DNA from: Acetobacter fallax
GTDB taxonomy: Bacteria > Pseudomonadota > Alphaproteobacteria > Acetobacterales > Acetobacteraceae
DNA: 45,879 nt
Direction: 5' to 3'
Assembly (NCBI RefSeq): GCF_011516735.1
Contig: NZ_WOSX01000028.1
Coordinates: 1-45,879, forward strand
Below the pieces are notes generated by a model. That model was not told the origin of the DNA. It saw only the letters and a program-made list of their open reading frames with translations, and did no database searches. Both the position numbers and the translations under genes were made by a program. Positions 17,257-25,605 of this stretch are shown here, one piece after another (the stretch's first letter is position 1; the number at the start of each line of letters is the position of its first letter).

Positions 17257-18144
17257 ATGGAAAACAGAAAAACGCCTCATTCTTTTGGCTACGATCAGGA
17301 TCCTTTTCAGATCCACGACATCATTGGCCATGAAGGTCTTCGGGACTTTCTGGACATTGAATCGCTGGAAGTTCGTTCCCGTCCTGTGAACTGGCGTGTT
17401 CGCCGGCATAGCCATGCCTCCATGTTTCAGCTTTTCCTTCTTTCCACCGGCGGCTGTACAGTTGAGCTGGATGGGGTGAGCCACGAACTTGCCTCACCTG
17501 GTTTCGTGTGGATTCCGGCCCGTCATGTCCATTCCCTCGCCTATCATCCGCGGACACGCGGCTATGTGATAACGCTGGGCCATGGTCACGTCTTCACGTT
17601 CAGAATGCGCTGTCCGGAAGCGGCGCCCCTGTTCGCGGCATCACTGGCGGGGGATACTGATCTTTCCGAATTCGACCGTCTGATTACCTTTGCACGCTAT
17701 CAGCCTGCCATGCCCGACCAGGCAACCGGAACGGTCACGGAGGCACTCGCGCAACTTATTCTGGCGACGATCTTCCGCCTTCTGCGTTCAGCAAACACAC
17801 CTGTTCCCTCGCGCCGTGATGCCGAACTCGTCAAACGGTTCCATGCCCTTGTCGAACGGGATTTCGCGTCTCATGCTCCGGTCAGCGCCTATCTGGATGT
17901 GCTGCGCACGACGGAACGTACGCTGCGACGCGCCTGCAAGCGCATGGGGCAGCCATCACCCCATGAGATAATTCAGAGCCGGATTGCAGCCGAATCCCGT
18001 CGGCTCCTGCTTTTTTCCGGCATGAGCGCTGCCGATATCGCCGATCGACTGGGTTTCAGCGATCCGGCCTATTTCTCGCGCTGGTTCCGTGCGCGGGAGG
18101 GCACGACTATTCGCGCATTCAGGGATGAACGAGACACAAAATGA
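17257..18144 (+). CDS. AraC-family transcriptional regulator (PobR-like)
   Basis: A 295-residue AraC-type activator: an N-terminal cupin-like sensory domain (about 40-140, with RRHSHASMFQLF and the PGFVWIPARHVH strand) and a C-terminal double helix-turn-helix (about 195-290, with AADIADRLGFSDPAYFSRWFRAREG). Cupin-type AraC proteins next to aromatic operons, such as PobR, usually respond to the aromatic acid. Divergent from pcaH, so protocatechuate or quinate-related control of the pca operon is the natural inference. I prefer ATG 17,257, since an in-frame ATG at 17,197 has no Shine-Dalgarno and would bury the GTACAAA repeat in coding sequence. Confidence 0.85.
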   Translation: MENRKTPHSFGYDQDPFQIHDIIGHEGLRDFLDIESLEVRSRPVNWRVRRHSHASMFQLFLLSTGGCTVELDGVSHELASPGFVWIPARHVHSLAYHPRTRGYVITLGHGHVFTFRMRCPEAAPLFAASLAGDTDLSEFDRLITFARYQPAMPDQATGTVTEALAQLILATIFRLLRSANTPVPSRRDAELVKRFHALVERDFASHAPVSAYLDVLRTTERTLRRACKRMGQPSPHEIIQSRIAAESRRLLLFSGMSAADIADRLGFSDPAYFSRWFRAREGTTIRAFRDERDTK

Positions 18145-18195
18145 TATAGTCCGGTTTGCTTGCGACAGCCGGGCTTCTCGGGCAGAAACAATGAT

Positions 18196-18999
18196 ATGAA
18201 AAGGGACCCCAGCACCTCTGCGGACGACGTGACCGAAAGCCGGGATTTCGTGACGGCCCTTGCGCGGGGTCTTGATGTCCTGCGGGCCTGCGCCGCTGCT
18301 CCCGAGGGGCTTTCTCTTTCAGATGTCGCCCGTGAGACGGACCTTCCACGCGCTGCCGCGCGCCGGGCGCTCCTGACCCTGGTGGCCACCGGATATGTCG
18401 TGCAGAACGGCCGGCTGTTTCAGCCCACGCCCCGCGTTCTTGATCTTTCAGCCCGCGTAGCGGATATGCCGCTTCCCCGGCTTGCCCAGCCAATTCTCGA
18501 CAAGCTCAGCCATACTCTGGGTGAAAGCGCTTCACTGGCGATTCTGGATGGAACGGACATTCTCTACATCGCGCGTTCTGAAATCCGTCGCATTCTTGCT
18601 GTGGATCTGAGGGTCGGTGCAAAACTCCCTGCATGGTGTACGTCCATGGGGCGTGTGCTGCTTGCTGCCCTGCCGGAGGCTGAACGTCGTCGTCATATTC
18701 CGGAAAAGCTTGATGCCCGGACCTTCAGGACAACAACTGACCACAAAACGCTTAATACGTTGCTGGATGAAATCCGGGCTGATGGCTATTGCCTCCAGGA
18801 TCAGGAACTGGAACCGGGCCTCCGGTCCGTTGCGGCACCTGTGTCCGGACATGACGGAAGTGTCGTGGCTGCGCTGAATATCAGCACCCAGGCCACTCGT
18901 ACGCCGCTCCGCGTGCTGCGACGTACTATTGTACCCGCTGTAACGGAAGCGGCAGCCGCGCTCGGTAATGCCCTGCAGCATCAGCAACGGGGAGCCTGA
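18196..18999 (+). CDS. IclR-family regulator, PcaR/PcaU-like
   Basis: A 267-residue IclR-type regulator with an N-terminal winged helix (about 15-75, SLSDVARETDLPRAAARRAL) and a C-terminal effector domain (ILYIARSE, PAWCTSMGRVLLA, GLRSVAAPV). This arrangement, and SESxxxAxLDG-like sequence before the effector pocket, match the PcaR/PcaU/PobR branch that senses beta-ketoadipate or protocatechuate. It lies 50 bases after the AraC-type gene on the same strand, so the two may be co-transcribed. ATG 18,196 is preferred over upstream non-ATG starts because it puts the HTH at the usual distance. Its stop is seven bases from the convergent porin stop. Confidence 0.87.
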   Translation: MKRDPSTSADDVTESRDFVTALARGLDVLRACAAAPEGLSLSDVARETDLPRAAARRALLTLVATGYVVQNGRLFQPTPRVLDLSARVADMPLPRLAQPILDKLSHTLGESASLAILDGTDILYIARSEIRRILAVDLRVGAKLPAWCTSMGRVLLAALPEAERRRHIPEKLDARTFRTTTDHKTLNTLLDEIRADGYCLQDQELEPGLRSVAAPVSGHDGSVVAALNISTQATRTPLRVLRRTIVPAVTEAAAALGNALQHQQRGA

Positions 19000-19006
19000 T
19001 ACTCCT

Positions 19007-20644
19007 TCAGAACTGCGCCAGAAGACGGAAGCCTGCCTCAAGAGCATTGGGATAGGACCGGGTTGCATCAGGATGAACGATATACTGAAGATCCGGAAGA
19101 AGTTTCAGGCCCCGGGTAAGAAAAGCAGTATAGGTCAGTTCAAGAACCTGAAAATTCGACTGCGGCAAGGTAACACCGTTTTTTAACGGATATCCGAGAT
19201 CATACTCCAGTTCCTGCAGGCGGGTGATCTTCCGGTTGACGGACTGCCATGTCCAGAAAAGTGACACAGCGTCCGTTATGCGGGAGGGGAACATACCCTG
19301 CGAGATGATGCCTGCCGTATACTGGGTCTGACCAGAAAGAGAAGAGCCCTCATTCCAGCCTGCGAGGCCGAAAAGAATCAGGCCCTGATCCTTCGCCGGA
19401 CCAAAGCGCCACACCATCTGATCCGCTCCCACATACCACGCTCCGCGCTGATGTTCGATCCGGGCCGGTTTGTGAGAAATCAGGATGGGTGATCCGTCGA
19501 CCGCAGTAAATGGATCCGGATGATCGGACGTATCGAAATAACCACCTATTTTATAATGGCCGGTCAGTTTGTCCTTTCCGAGAGCTGGTTCCCAGCCGAG
19601 CTCAACAGGAATGACGTAGCCAAGGGGAGCGAAAGAAAAATTAAAGCCGGCCTGGCCGCCTTCAGTTGCCGAAGCCTCGAAAACACCGGCCTGCGCATAC
19701 AGATGATATCCTGGATTAAACCGGGCCATGGCGCCCCACTGTGAAAAAGGCCAGGAGCGCCACTTGGATGACACGGATATTGCGGTCGGGTGTGCACAGA
19801 TGATGCTGTTAAGCGCGTAACAGCCGAAATAGGATGTGCCAAACTTGATATTGGCCGGCATACGCCCGACATCGACTACAAGCTTTTTGTTCAGAAGGCT
19901 TTCTTCAAAATACATGTAGACCAGCTTGTAAAGAACATTGCCACCGGCCCCGTAATCCTGCTGAGGCTGGATAAGTCCTGTTTTCTCAAGATAATCTGTC
20001 GCCACGCTGCGCCCTGCTCGCTGGACGCCAAGCATGTGGAACGAAAGTCCCTTCAGGCCGAACATTTTTTCAAGATCGAAGTCGGTGCCCATGACCACCT
20101 GATGCGAATAATCGAACCCCTGCCGCCGGCCTCCGACAGCATTCGACATGCCCTCGGCCATGTAGGTCAGAGTGAAATCGAAACCATAATCGGAGAGGCG
20201 CTGACGCCATCCGCCAAGCGAACCGAGCAACCGGTCAAGTTCCGGCACGACGCGGACTTCCGGCCACGCGGAACCAAGAGCTGAGGCATTGACACCGACC
20301 CGTTCCCGTTGCTGAGACGAGGAAGCGGCATTGTCCTCGGTCAGTACGTGCATTTCATTCCAGAATGACCCTGGTTTTGCATTGCCGGATGATGCCGCCA
20401 GCTGGAGCGGCTCAGAGGTTGCAGCGGACCCTGCGGCGGATGCCGGAGCAACAGACCTGGATGCGGCGACAACGTGCCGATGCCGCATCATTTTTTTCCT
20501 GGAAAGCACAGACGGAGATACCGCCGGTCCGGCATGCCGGCTGACAGAGGAAACGGGGGCTGCTTCGGCACGGGGTATTATGCCAGCCGCACAGAAGAGG
20601 AGAGCAGCGGACAGCAGAGGCCGCCATGAGATACGGAAGGACAT
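19007..20644 (-). CDS. OprB-family carbohydrate-selective porin
   Basis: Outer-membrane beta-barrel porin of 545 residues. From ATG 20,644, preceded by AGAAGGG, there is a Sec signal peptide (basic SFRISWRP, hydrophobic core, AEA cleavage region near residue 28). The mature protein starts with a low-complexity linker followed by the OprB barrel, with LGSLGGWRQRLSDYGF and C-terminal aromatic AGFRLLAQF, a Phe end as expected for BAM recognition. OprB proteins pass sugars and polyols. Within this island it may admit quinate, shikimate or related polyols. It converges on the IclR gene and diverges from the second IclR gene across a palindrome-rich region. Confidence 0.87.
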   Translation of the reverse strand: MSFRISWRPLLSAALLFCAAGIIPRAEAAPVSSVSRHAGPAVSPSVLSRKKMMRHRHVVAASRSVAPASAAGSAATSEPLQLAASSGNAKPGSFWNEMHVLTEDNAASSSQQRERVGVNASALGSAWPEVRVVPELDRLLGSLGGWRQRLSDYGFDFTLTYMAEGMSNAVGGRRQGFDYSHQVVMGTDFDLEKMFGLKGLSFHMLGVQRAGRSVATDYLEKTGLIQPQQDYGAGGNVLYKLVYMYFEESLLNKKLVVDVGRMPANIKFGTSYFGCYALNSIICAHPTAISVSSKWRSWPFSQWGAMARFNPGYHLYAQAGVFEASATEGGQAGFNFSFAPLGYVIPVELGWEPALGKDKLTGHYKIGGYFDTSDHPDPFTAVDGSPILISHKPARIEHQRGAWYVGADQMVWRFGPAKDQGLILFGLAGWNEGSSLSGQTQYTAGIISQGMFPSRITDAVSLFWTWQSVNRKITRLQELEYDLGYPLKNGVTLPQSNFQVLELTYTAFLTRGLKLLPDLQYIVHPDATRSYPNALEAGFRLLAQF

Positions 20645-20881
20645 GCGAAATCCCTTCTCATCAGGCGGATGTTTCCGGCAGAACTGTTCTGCCGGATACG
20701 GAGCAATACGTTTTCCGGGAAAGAGCGACGGCGCACCCTTCATCCGTACCTGACGGGAGGATTTCTCTTAAAACACTGATGGTCATCTGACGCCTCATAT
20801 GACGTTCTTGTTTTTGGATCGTTTTGTCGGATCACAGCCCTGACCGGCAGTGATAAAGCTGCCCTTACCGGAATCGGAACC

Positions 20882-20920
20882 CTTTTCCAATATTGGAATT
20901 GATATTGGAAAAGTTTTCCA
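20882..20920. promoter_or_regulatory. Overlapping palindromes, likely IclR-type operator
   Basis: Three nested symmetries overlap here. TTCCAATATTGGAA (20,885-20,898) is a perfect palindrome. CTTTTCCAATAT (20,882-20,893) and ATATTGGAAAAG (20,902-20,913) form a perfect 12-bp inverted repeat. TGGAAAAGTTTTCCA (20,906-20,920) is a 15-bp palindrome around a central G and closely resembles the E. coli IclR box TGGAAATNATTTCCA. The site lies in the porin/IclR divergent region, 47 bases before the IclR start and about 240 bases upstream of the porin. Autoregulation by the adjacent IclR protein and control of the porin are plausible. Confidence 0.7.
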
Positions 20921-20966
20921 CTATCAACGGGGGCAGATGATTTATCCTGTCACATGAAGAAAAAAG

Positions 20967-21821
20967 ATGAATTCGAAGAGCCATTCCCGAAAACCGGCAT
21001 CCCGCCCCTCCGTAGCGGAAACAGATGAGGTGAGCGCCGCACCGTCGGGAATCATGGAAAGAACCCTGGCGATCATCGAATTGCTGTCACACCACGGGTC
21101 TGGTCTTCCGATTTCATCCATCAGCACCATGCTCTCGATTCCATTAAGCGCCAGCCATCGGCTGACATCGGATCTGCAGGCTCTGGGTTATATCCAGCAG
21201 GAAGGCGGTTCCGGTGGACGCTATCGGCTGACAATGAAGCCGGTATCAGTCGCTTTCAGATTTCTGGCTTCCTGCGGGATCACCGATTTCGCTCAGCCTG
21301 TCCTGGACCGACTGGCCGCAGAAAGCGGAGAACTTGTGCGTCTCGCTGTTCCGGATGGAGGCAGTCTTTCCTGGATCGCCCGGGCGCAGGGCGGTCGTTC
21401 GGGCCTGAAATATGACCCTGACATGGGTCAGGCGGCTCATCTGTCATCGACGGCAACAGGTCTGGCCTGGCTTGCGACCATGCCGGATGCCGCCGCGCTC
21501 AGACTCGCTGAGGAGCAGGGGTACGGGTCTCCCGATGAATTCGGGCCGAATGCGCCGCGCAACAGCAAAGCTCTTCTCTCTGTTCTGAAGGCGACGCGTC
21601 AGAGAGGGTTCAGCCTGACCGTGGCAACATTCGCCCCGTGGATGACAGCCATCGCCTGCGTTGTCCGGTCGGGCCGCACTCAGGAAACCCTTGGAACGCT
21701 GAGCATTGCCGGCCCGACGCTGCGGCTGCCGGAATCACGGGCACTCGAACTTGGACAGCTTCTCGTCGAAGCTGCACGTGAACTCGGGGACATGCAGATC
21801 GTCCCACGCGATAACGGATAA
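20967..21821 (+). CDS. IclR-family regulator of the desaturase module
   Basis: A 284-residue IclR-type protein: a winged-helix domain at about 28-90 (IMERTLAIIELLSHHGSGLPISSIS...) and an effector domain at about 105-280 (LVRLAVPDGG, HLSSTATGLAWLA, TVATFAPWMTAIACVV). The effector half is divergent from the PcaR-like IclR at 18,196, so it probably senses another ligand. AAGAAAAAAG precedes the ATG. It is followed by the FAD/TIM-barrel/Gfo/FAD genes on the same strand and is the obvious candidate regulator of that module. Confidence 0.87.
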   Translation: MNSKSHSRKPASRPSVAETDEVSAAPSGIMERTLAIIELLSHHGSGLPISSISTMLSIPLSASHRLTSDLQALGYIQQEGGSGGRYRLTMKPVSVAFRFLASCGITDFAQPVLDRLAAESGELVRLAVPDGGSLSWIARAQGGRSGLKYDPDMGQAAHLSSTATGLAWLATMPDAAALRLAEEQGYGSPDEFGPNAPRNSKALLSVLKATRQRGFSLTVATFAPWMTAIACVVRSGRTQETLGTLSIAGPTLRLPESRALELGQLLVEAARELGDMQIVPRDNG

Positions 21822-21903
21822 AAAACATAGCTATGTAGCACTTAAAATATCAGAAAACTATGGATCAGGTGGCCTCACCAACAAAAACAAAAAAGGTCTT
21901 ACA

Positions 21904-23679
21904 ATGCTCCATTCTGTTCATTCGTCGTCTCCTGTGTCCTCCGATATGGCAACGGACATCCTCGTGATCGGTGCCGGAGCGGGAGGAATGAGTGCCGCTC
22001 TTTTCGCAAAACGCCGGAATATGGATGTTATTCTCTGCGAAAAGACGGATATGGCCGGAGGAATTACGGCAACATCCGGTGGCACGGTCTGGGCCCCGGG
22101 CACTGATCTTTCCCGGGAAGTGGGTCCTCAGGACAATCCCGATGATGCCAGAAGGTTTCTGCAGTCGGTTGTAGGTGAACGGGGCGGCGACGCCCTCAGG
22201 GACGCCTTTCTTGAAGCCGCACCAGCCGCGATTACCGAATTGCATAATCATACGGATGTCAGGTTTGCCGCAGCATCGGCCCATCCTGATTATCGTGATG
22301 GCCCGGGCGCGGCCTGGGGTGGGCGGGCCCTGGCGCCTCTTCCGTTCGATGGACGAAAGCTGGGAAAGGATTTTTCCCGTGTCCGTCCGCCTCGCCGCGA
22401 GTTTCTGGCTCCGGGCGGGATGATGGTCGGCCGAAACGAGCTTGACGCTCTTCTGAAACCGTTCTCCTCGATCAGGAATTTTCGTCAGACTCTCTCTCTC
22501 TTTCTGCAGCTGGCAAAAGACAGAGTCTCCTGGCCTCGCGGCACCAGGCTGGTCATGGGCAATGCTCTTGTCGGACGACTGCTTCTGAGTCTGCGCAGGA
22601 ACAACGTTCCGGTTTTATATAACTGGTCACTGGACGATCTGATCGTGACGGACGGAAAGGTGACCGGTGCCCGTTTTTCAACGCCGGAAGGGGAGAGAAC
22701 GATCACTGCGCACAGAGCTGTGGTTCTGGCTACCGGCGGTATCGCGACAAATACGTCTCTGCGCAGGAAGGTTTTTCCTTTTCCCGATATGATTTCCCTG
22801 GCGCCGGCCAGCAACAGCGGAGACGGTGTTGAAGCTGGTCTGCGTGCCGGAGCAGGGTTCTCCGACGGCGTGGACAGTCCTGCCCTGTGGATGCCCTGCT
22901 CCACAAGACGCCTCAGGAACGGTACGGAGCTGGTATGGCCTCACATCATACTTGATCGTGCAAAACCTGGTCTCCTGGCTGTCAGTCAGGATGGAAAACG
23001 TTTCGTAAATGAGGCGAATTCATACCATGATTTCTGTACAGGCATGATTGAAAACAAGCACAAAACAGCCTGGCTGATCTGCGACCGGGCCTTTCTGCGC
23101 GAGTATGGACTTGGCATGGTCTGGGCGGGAACACACAGCGTTCGGCGTTTCATCCGTTCAGGCTATCTCATTGAGGCATCCTCCATCGGAGCACTGGCCG
23201 AAAAGATCGGCGCCCACCCTTCAACGCTGGAACAGACTGTCGCCCGCTACAATGCACTGGCCCGATCAGGAGAAGACACAGATTTTGGCCGTGGCTCCAC
23301 AACGGTCAATCGTTTCAACGGTGATGCCCGCTATGAACCCAATCCATGCATGCGTCCTGTTGGCGAAGGTCCTTATTACGCCATGGCGGTCCGGCCAGCG
23401 GATCTGGCGACAAGCGCCGGACTTACGGGAGACATCAACGGACAGGTCACTGATAAAAATGGTGTGCCTGTCGAAGGACTTTATGCCTGCGGCAACGATC
23501 TGACGTCACTGTTCCGGGGCACTTATCCAGGCCCTGGCACCACGCTCGGACCGGCTCTCGTCATGGCCTGGCGGATTGCTGCCCATCTTGCAGGAAGATT
23601 CCCGGCTGCGCAGACGATCATCCGCAGTCCTGAACAGACTGAACACGGTCAGCCGGTCACGGAGAATGTCTCCGCCTGA
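21904..23679 (+). CDS. FAD-dependent oxidoreductase, 3-ketosteroid-dehydrogenase-like (1)
   Basis: A 591-residue flavoprotein of the fumarate reductase/KstD superfamily. The Rossmann FAD motif GAGAGG is at 23-28, followed by the acidic strand end LCEK; a second FAD-contact region is VLATGGIATNTSLRR. The C-terminus has LYACGNDLTSLF and TYPGPGTTLGPALV, the hallmark of 3-ketosteroid delta-1-dehydrogenases, whose last catalytic Tyr precedes PGPG (here Tyr541). No signal peptide or FMN/haem domain is visible, so it is cytoplasmic with an unknown electron acceptor. There are no steroid-degradation neighbours; a cyclic 3-oxo-carboxylate is a more likely substrate. The start is ATG 21,904; the open frame further upstream overlaps the regulator. 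Confidence 0.82.
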   Translation: MLHSVHSSSPVSSDMATDILVIGAGAGGMSAALFAKRRNMDVILCEKTDMAGGITATSGGTVWAPGTDLSREVGPQDNPDDARRFLQSVVGERGGDALRDAFLEAAPAAITELHNHTDVRFAAASAHPDYRDGPGAAWGGRALAPLPFDGRKLGKDFSRVRPPRREFLAPGGMMVGRNELDALLKPFSSIRNFRQTLSLFLQLAKDRVSWPRGTRLVMGNALVGRLLLSLRRNNVPVLYNWSLDDLIVTDGKVTGARFSTPEGERTITAHRAVVLATGGIATNTSLRRKVFPFPDMISLAPASNSGDGVEAGLRAGAGFSDGVDSPALWMPCSTRRLRNGTELVWPHIILDRAKPGLLAVSQDGKRFVNEANSYHDFCTGMIENKHKTAWLICDRAFLREYGLGMVWAGTHSVRRFIRSGYLIEASSIGALAEKIGAHPSTLEQTVARYNALARSGEDTDFGRGSTTVNRFNGDARYEPNPCMRPVGEGPYYAMAVRPADLATSAGLTGDINGQVTDKNGVPVEGLYACGNDLTSLFRGTYPGPGTTLGPALVMAWRIAAHLAGRFPAAQTIIRSPEQTEHGQPVTENVSA

Positions 23680-23714
23680 CCAGTTTTTTCCTGTAAGAAA
23701 AAGAACAAACGGAA

Positions 23715-24533
23715 ATGACGAGACAAATCTTTCTCTCCTGGCTGACAACCGCTCCCATGCCACCCTGCGACATGATTACCGTGGCAAAAGAGTGTGGTTA
23801 TACCGGTGTCAGTCTGCGCGCTCTGCGAGCCGCCGAGGGTGACAACATCCCGCAGCTTCTGCAGGATCAGAGTCTGAGGCAAAGCGTAAAACATCGCGCG
23901 GCTGCTGAAGGCATTATCCTTGCAGACATGGAAATCGTCCGAATCAACGAAGGTTTTACGGTCCGATCAGTCGAGCCGTTCCTCGATCTGTGTGCCGAAC
24001 TGTCTGTTTCAGCATTTCTCGTCGCGGGCGATGATCCTGATCTTTCTCGTCTGACTGCTTCCTTCAATGCCTTATGCGAAGCCAGTCGTCCCAGGGGTAT
24101 CTGTCCGGCTCTTGAATTCATGCCCTGGACAAGCGTGAAGGATGCAAAAACAGCTCTCTCTGTCATTGAAAAGTCCGGTGCACACAATGGAAAAATAATC
24201 GTTGATGCACTCCATGTCGCGCGTTCTTCCACAACTCCTGACGATCTGCGGGCCATCCCGCCGGAGCGGCTGGCCTGTTTTCAGATATGCGACGCGCCCG
24301 CAGGCATTCCACCCACACAGGAAGAGCTGATCTATACGGCGCGGCAGGCCCGCCTGCTGCCAGGTCAGGGTGGCATTGATCTGCACGCAATCATGGAGGC
24401 ACTTCCTCCCGATATTCCCATCAGCGTCGAAATTCCCAACAAAGAGGGACATGCTGTCCGGGGCGCGACCGGGTGGGCGAAAGATGCTTTCAGTGCAACA
24501 GTATCTTTTCTGAATAAAGAGCCTGCAAGATGA
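23715..24533 (+). CDS. TIM-barrel protein, sugar phosphate isomerase/epimerase family (2)
   Basis: A 272-residue paralogue of the protein at 6,825-7,652, sharing LEF(F/M)PWT, VDALH and ICDAP-type motifs. Candidate metal ligands are Glu134 (LEFMPWT), Asp164 and His167 (VDALHVA), Gln190 (FQICDAP) and Glu239 (SVEIPN). This Glu/Asp/Gln/Glu set and its spacing match the dehydratase domain of QuiC, so a reaction on dehydroshikimate-like compounds (dehydration, epimerisation or isomerisation) is plausible but unproven. It sits 35 bases after FAD protein 1 and overlaps the Gfo/Idh gene as ATGA, so the three are surely co-transcribed. Confidence 0.8.
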   Translation: MTRQIFLSWLTTAPMPPCDMITVAKECGYTGVSLRALRAAEGDNIPQLLQDQSLRQSVKHRAAAEGIILADMEIVRINEGFTVRSVEPFLDLCAELSVSAFLVAGDDPDLSRLTASFNALCEASRPRGICPALEFMPWTSVKDAKTALSVIEKSGAHNGKIIVDALHVARSSTTPDDLRAIPPERLACFQICDAPAGIPPTQEELIYTARQARLLPGQGGIDLHAIMEALPPDIPISVEIPNKEGHAVRGATGWAKDAFSATVSFLNKEPAR

Positions 24534-25594
24534 GCGCGCAGTCACCGGCCCGTATTCTGCTGGCTGGCGCCGGTGCGATCGGCCGCCTGCATTTCCGTGA
24601 AATGCAGGAGTGTACATTCTGCACGTTGTCGGGCATCGTCGAACCTGCTCCGGCGGGTAGGGAGTGGGCCGAAGCTGCTGGCGTGCCCTGGTTTGCAGAT
24701 CTGGATACGGCTCTGGCTCATGAGAAGCCGGATGCGGCCATTGTTGCGACCCCCAATCAGACGCATCGCGCTCTTGCCCTGCGTCTGATTGAGGAGCGCA
24801 TTGTTCCTCTGGTTGAAAAACCAATTGCCAGCACCATCGAGGATGCCACTGAAATCGTGACAGCCTCGGAGAAAGCCGGAGTGCCCGTACTCATCGGTCA
24901 TCACAGGCGACACAATCCCATTATCCGCACTGCGCATGAAATCATCAGCAGAGGCGCTCCCGGGCAGCTTGTTTCGGTTTCACTCATGGCATTGTTTCGC
25001 AAGCCTGACGACTATTTCACGGCGAGCTGGAGGAGGGAGCCGGGTGGCGGTCCGGTCCTGATCAACCTGATCCATGAAATCGACGTAATCCGGCATCTTT
25101 GTGGCGAAATCAGCTCTGTTCATGCCGTGACCAGCAACCGGATACGCGGTTTTGAAGTCGAGGATACGGCGGCAATTCTTCTTCGGCTTGATAACGAAGC
25201 CCTGGTCACCATTTCCCTCAGTGATTGTGCCAGCTCTCCCTGGAGCTGGGATCTCCAGGCTGGTGAAATTGATTCCTATCCCGCGCCTGCCGCGCCCGTC
25301 ACAACGATGGTCATCAGCGGAACTGACGGATCACTTGCACTGCCGTCACTCGATTTCTGGTCGTATCGCGGCAAGCCGGACTGGTATGAGCCTCTGACAC
25401 GGGAAACAACCGGATACAGAAAGGAAAGTCCTTATATCGCCCAGCTGCGCAATCTCTGCGCCGTCAGCCGCGGAGAAGCCGTCCCCGTCGTTGATGCGCA
25501 GGAAGGACTTAGCACACTGCGCGCCACGCTCGCCGTCGCAGAATCCGCACGGACGGGAAAGACCGTTCATATTCCATCCAGCCAATTTGCATAA
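24530..25594 (+). CDS. Gfo/Idh/MocA-family oxidoreductase
   Basis: A 354-residue NAD(P)-dependent dehydrogenase. The N-terminal Rossmann domain has GAGAIGRLH (about 13-21), IVATPNQTH and VEKPIA, whose Lys is catalytic in this family. The C-terminal alpha/beta domain has GGGPVLINLIHEIDVIRHL, in which the paired Asp/His supply the proton relay. Such enzymes oxidise hydroxyls of cyclitols and sugars, for example inositol dehydrogenase. In this module it could form the 3-oxo group that a KstD-like desaturase needs. It overlaps the TIM-barrel gene by four bases and is followed 11 bases later by FAD protein 2. Confidence 0.85.
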   Translation: MSAQSPARILLAGAGAIGRLHFREMQECTFCTLSGIVEPAPAGREWAEAAGVPWFADLDTALAHEKPDAAIVATPNQTHRALALRLIEERIVPLVEKPIASTIEDATEIVTASEKAGVPVLIGHHRRHNPIIRTAHEIISRGAPGQLVSVSLMALFRKPDDYFTASWRREPGGGPVLINLIHEIDVIRHLCGEISSVHAVTSNRIRGFEVEDTAAILLRLDNEALVTISLSDCASSPWSWDLQAGEIDSYPAPAAPVTTMVISGTDGSLALPSLDFWSYRGKPDWYEPLTRETTGYRKESPYIAQLRNLCAVSRGEAVPVVDAQEGLSTLRATLAVAESARTGKTVHIPSSQFA

Positions 25595-25605
25595 AAGAGT
25601 TTCCG

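Noticed and set aside
1938..20644. A PQQ-dependent, membrane-bound quinate dehydrogenase
   Set aside because: Such quinoproteins are known in acetic acid bacteria and were expected here, but no large beta-propeller protein is encoded in the window; oxidation is assigned to the AroE-type enzymes.
21706..21903. N-terminal extension of FAD protein 1
   Set aside because: It overlaps the IclR gene, and the flavoprotein family starts close to ATG 21,904.
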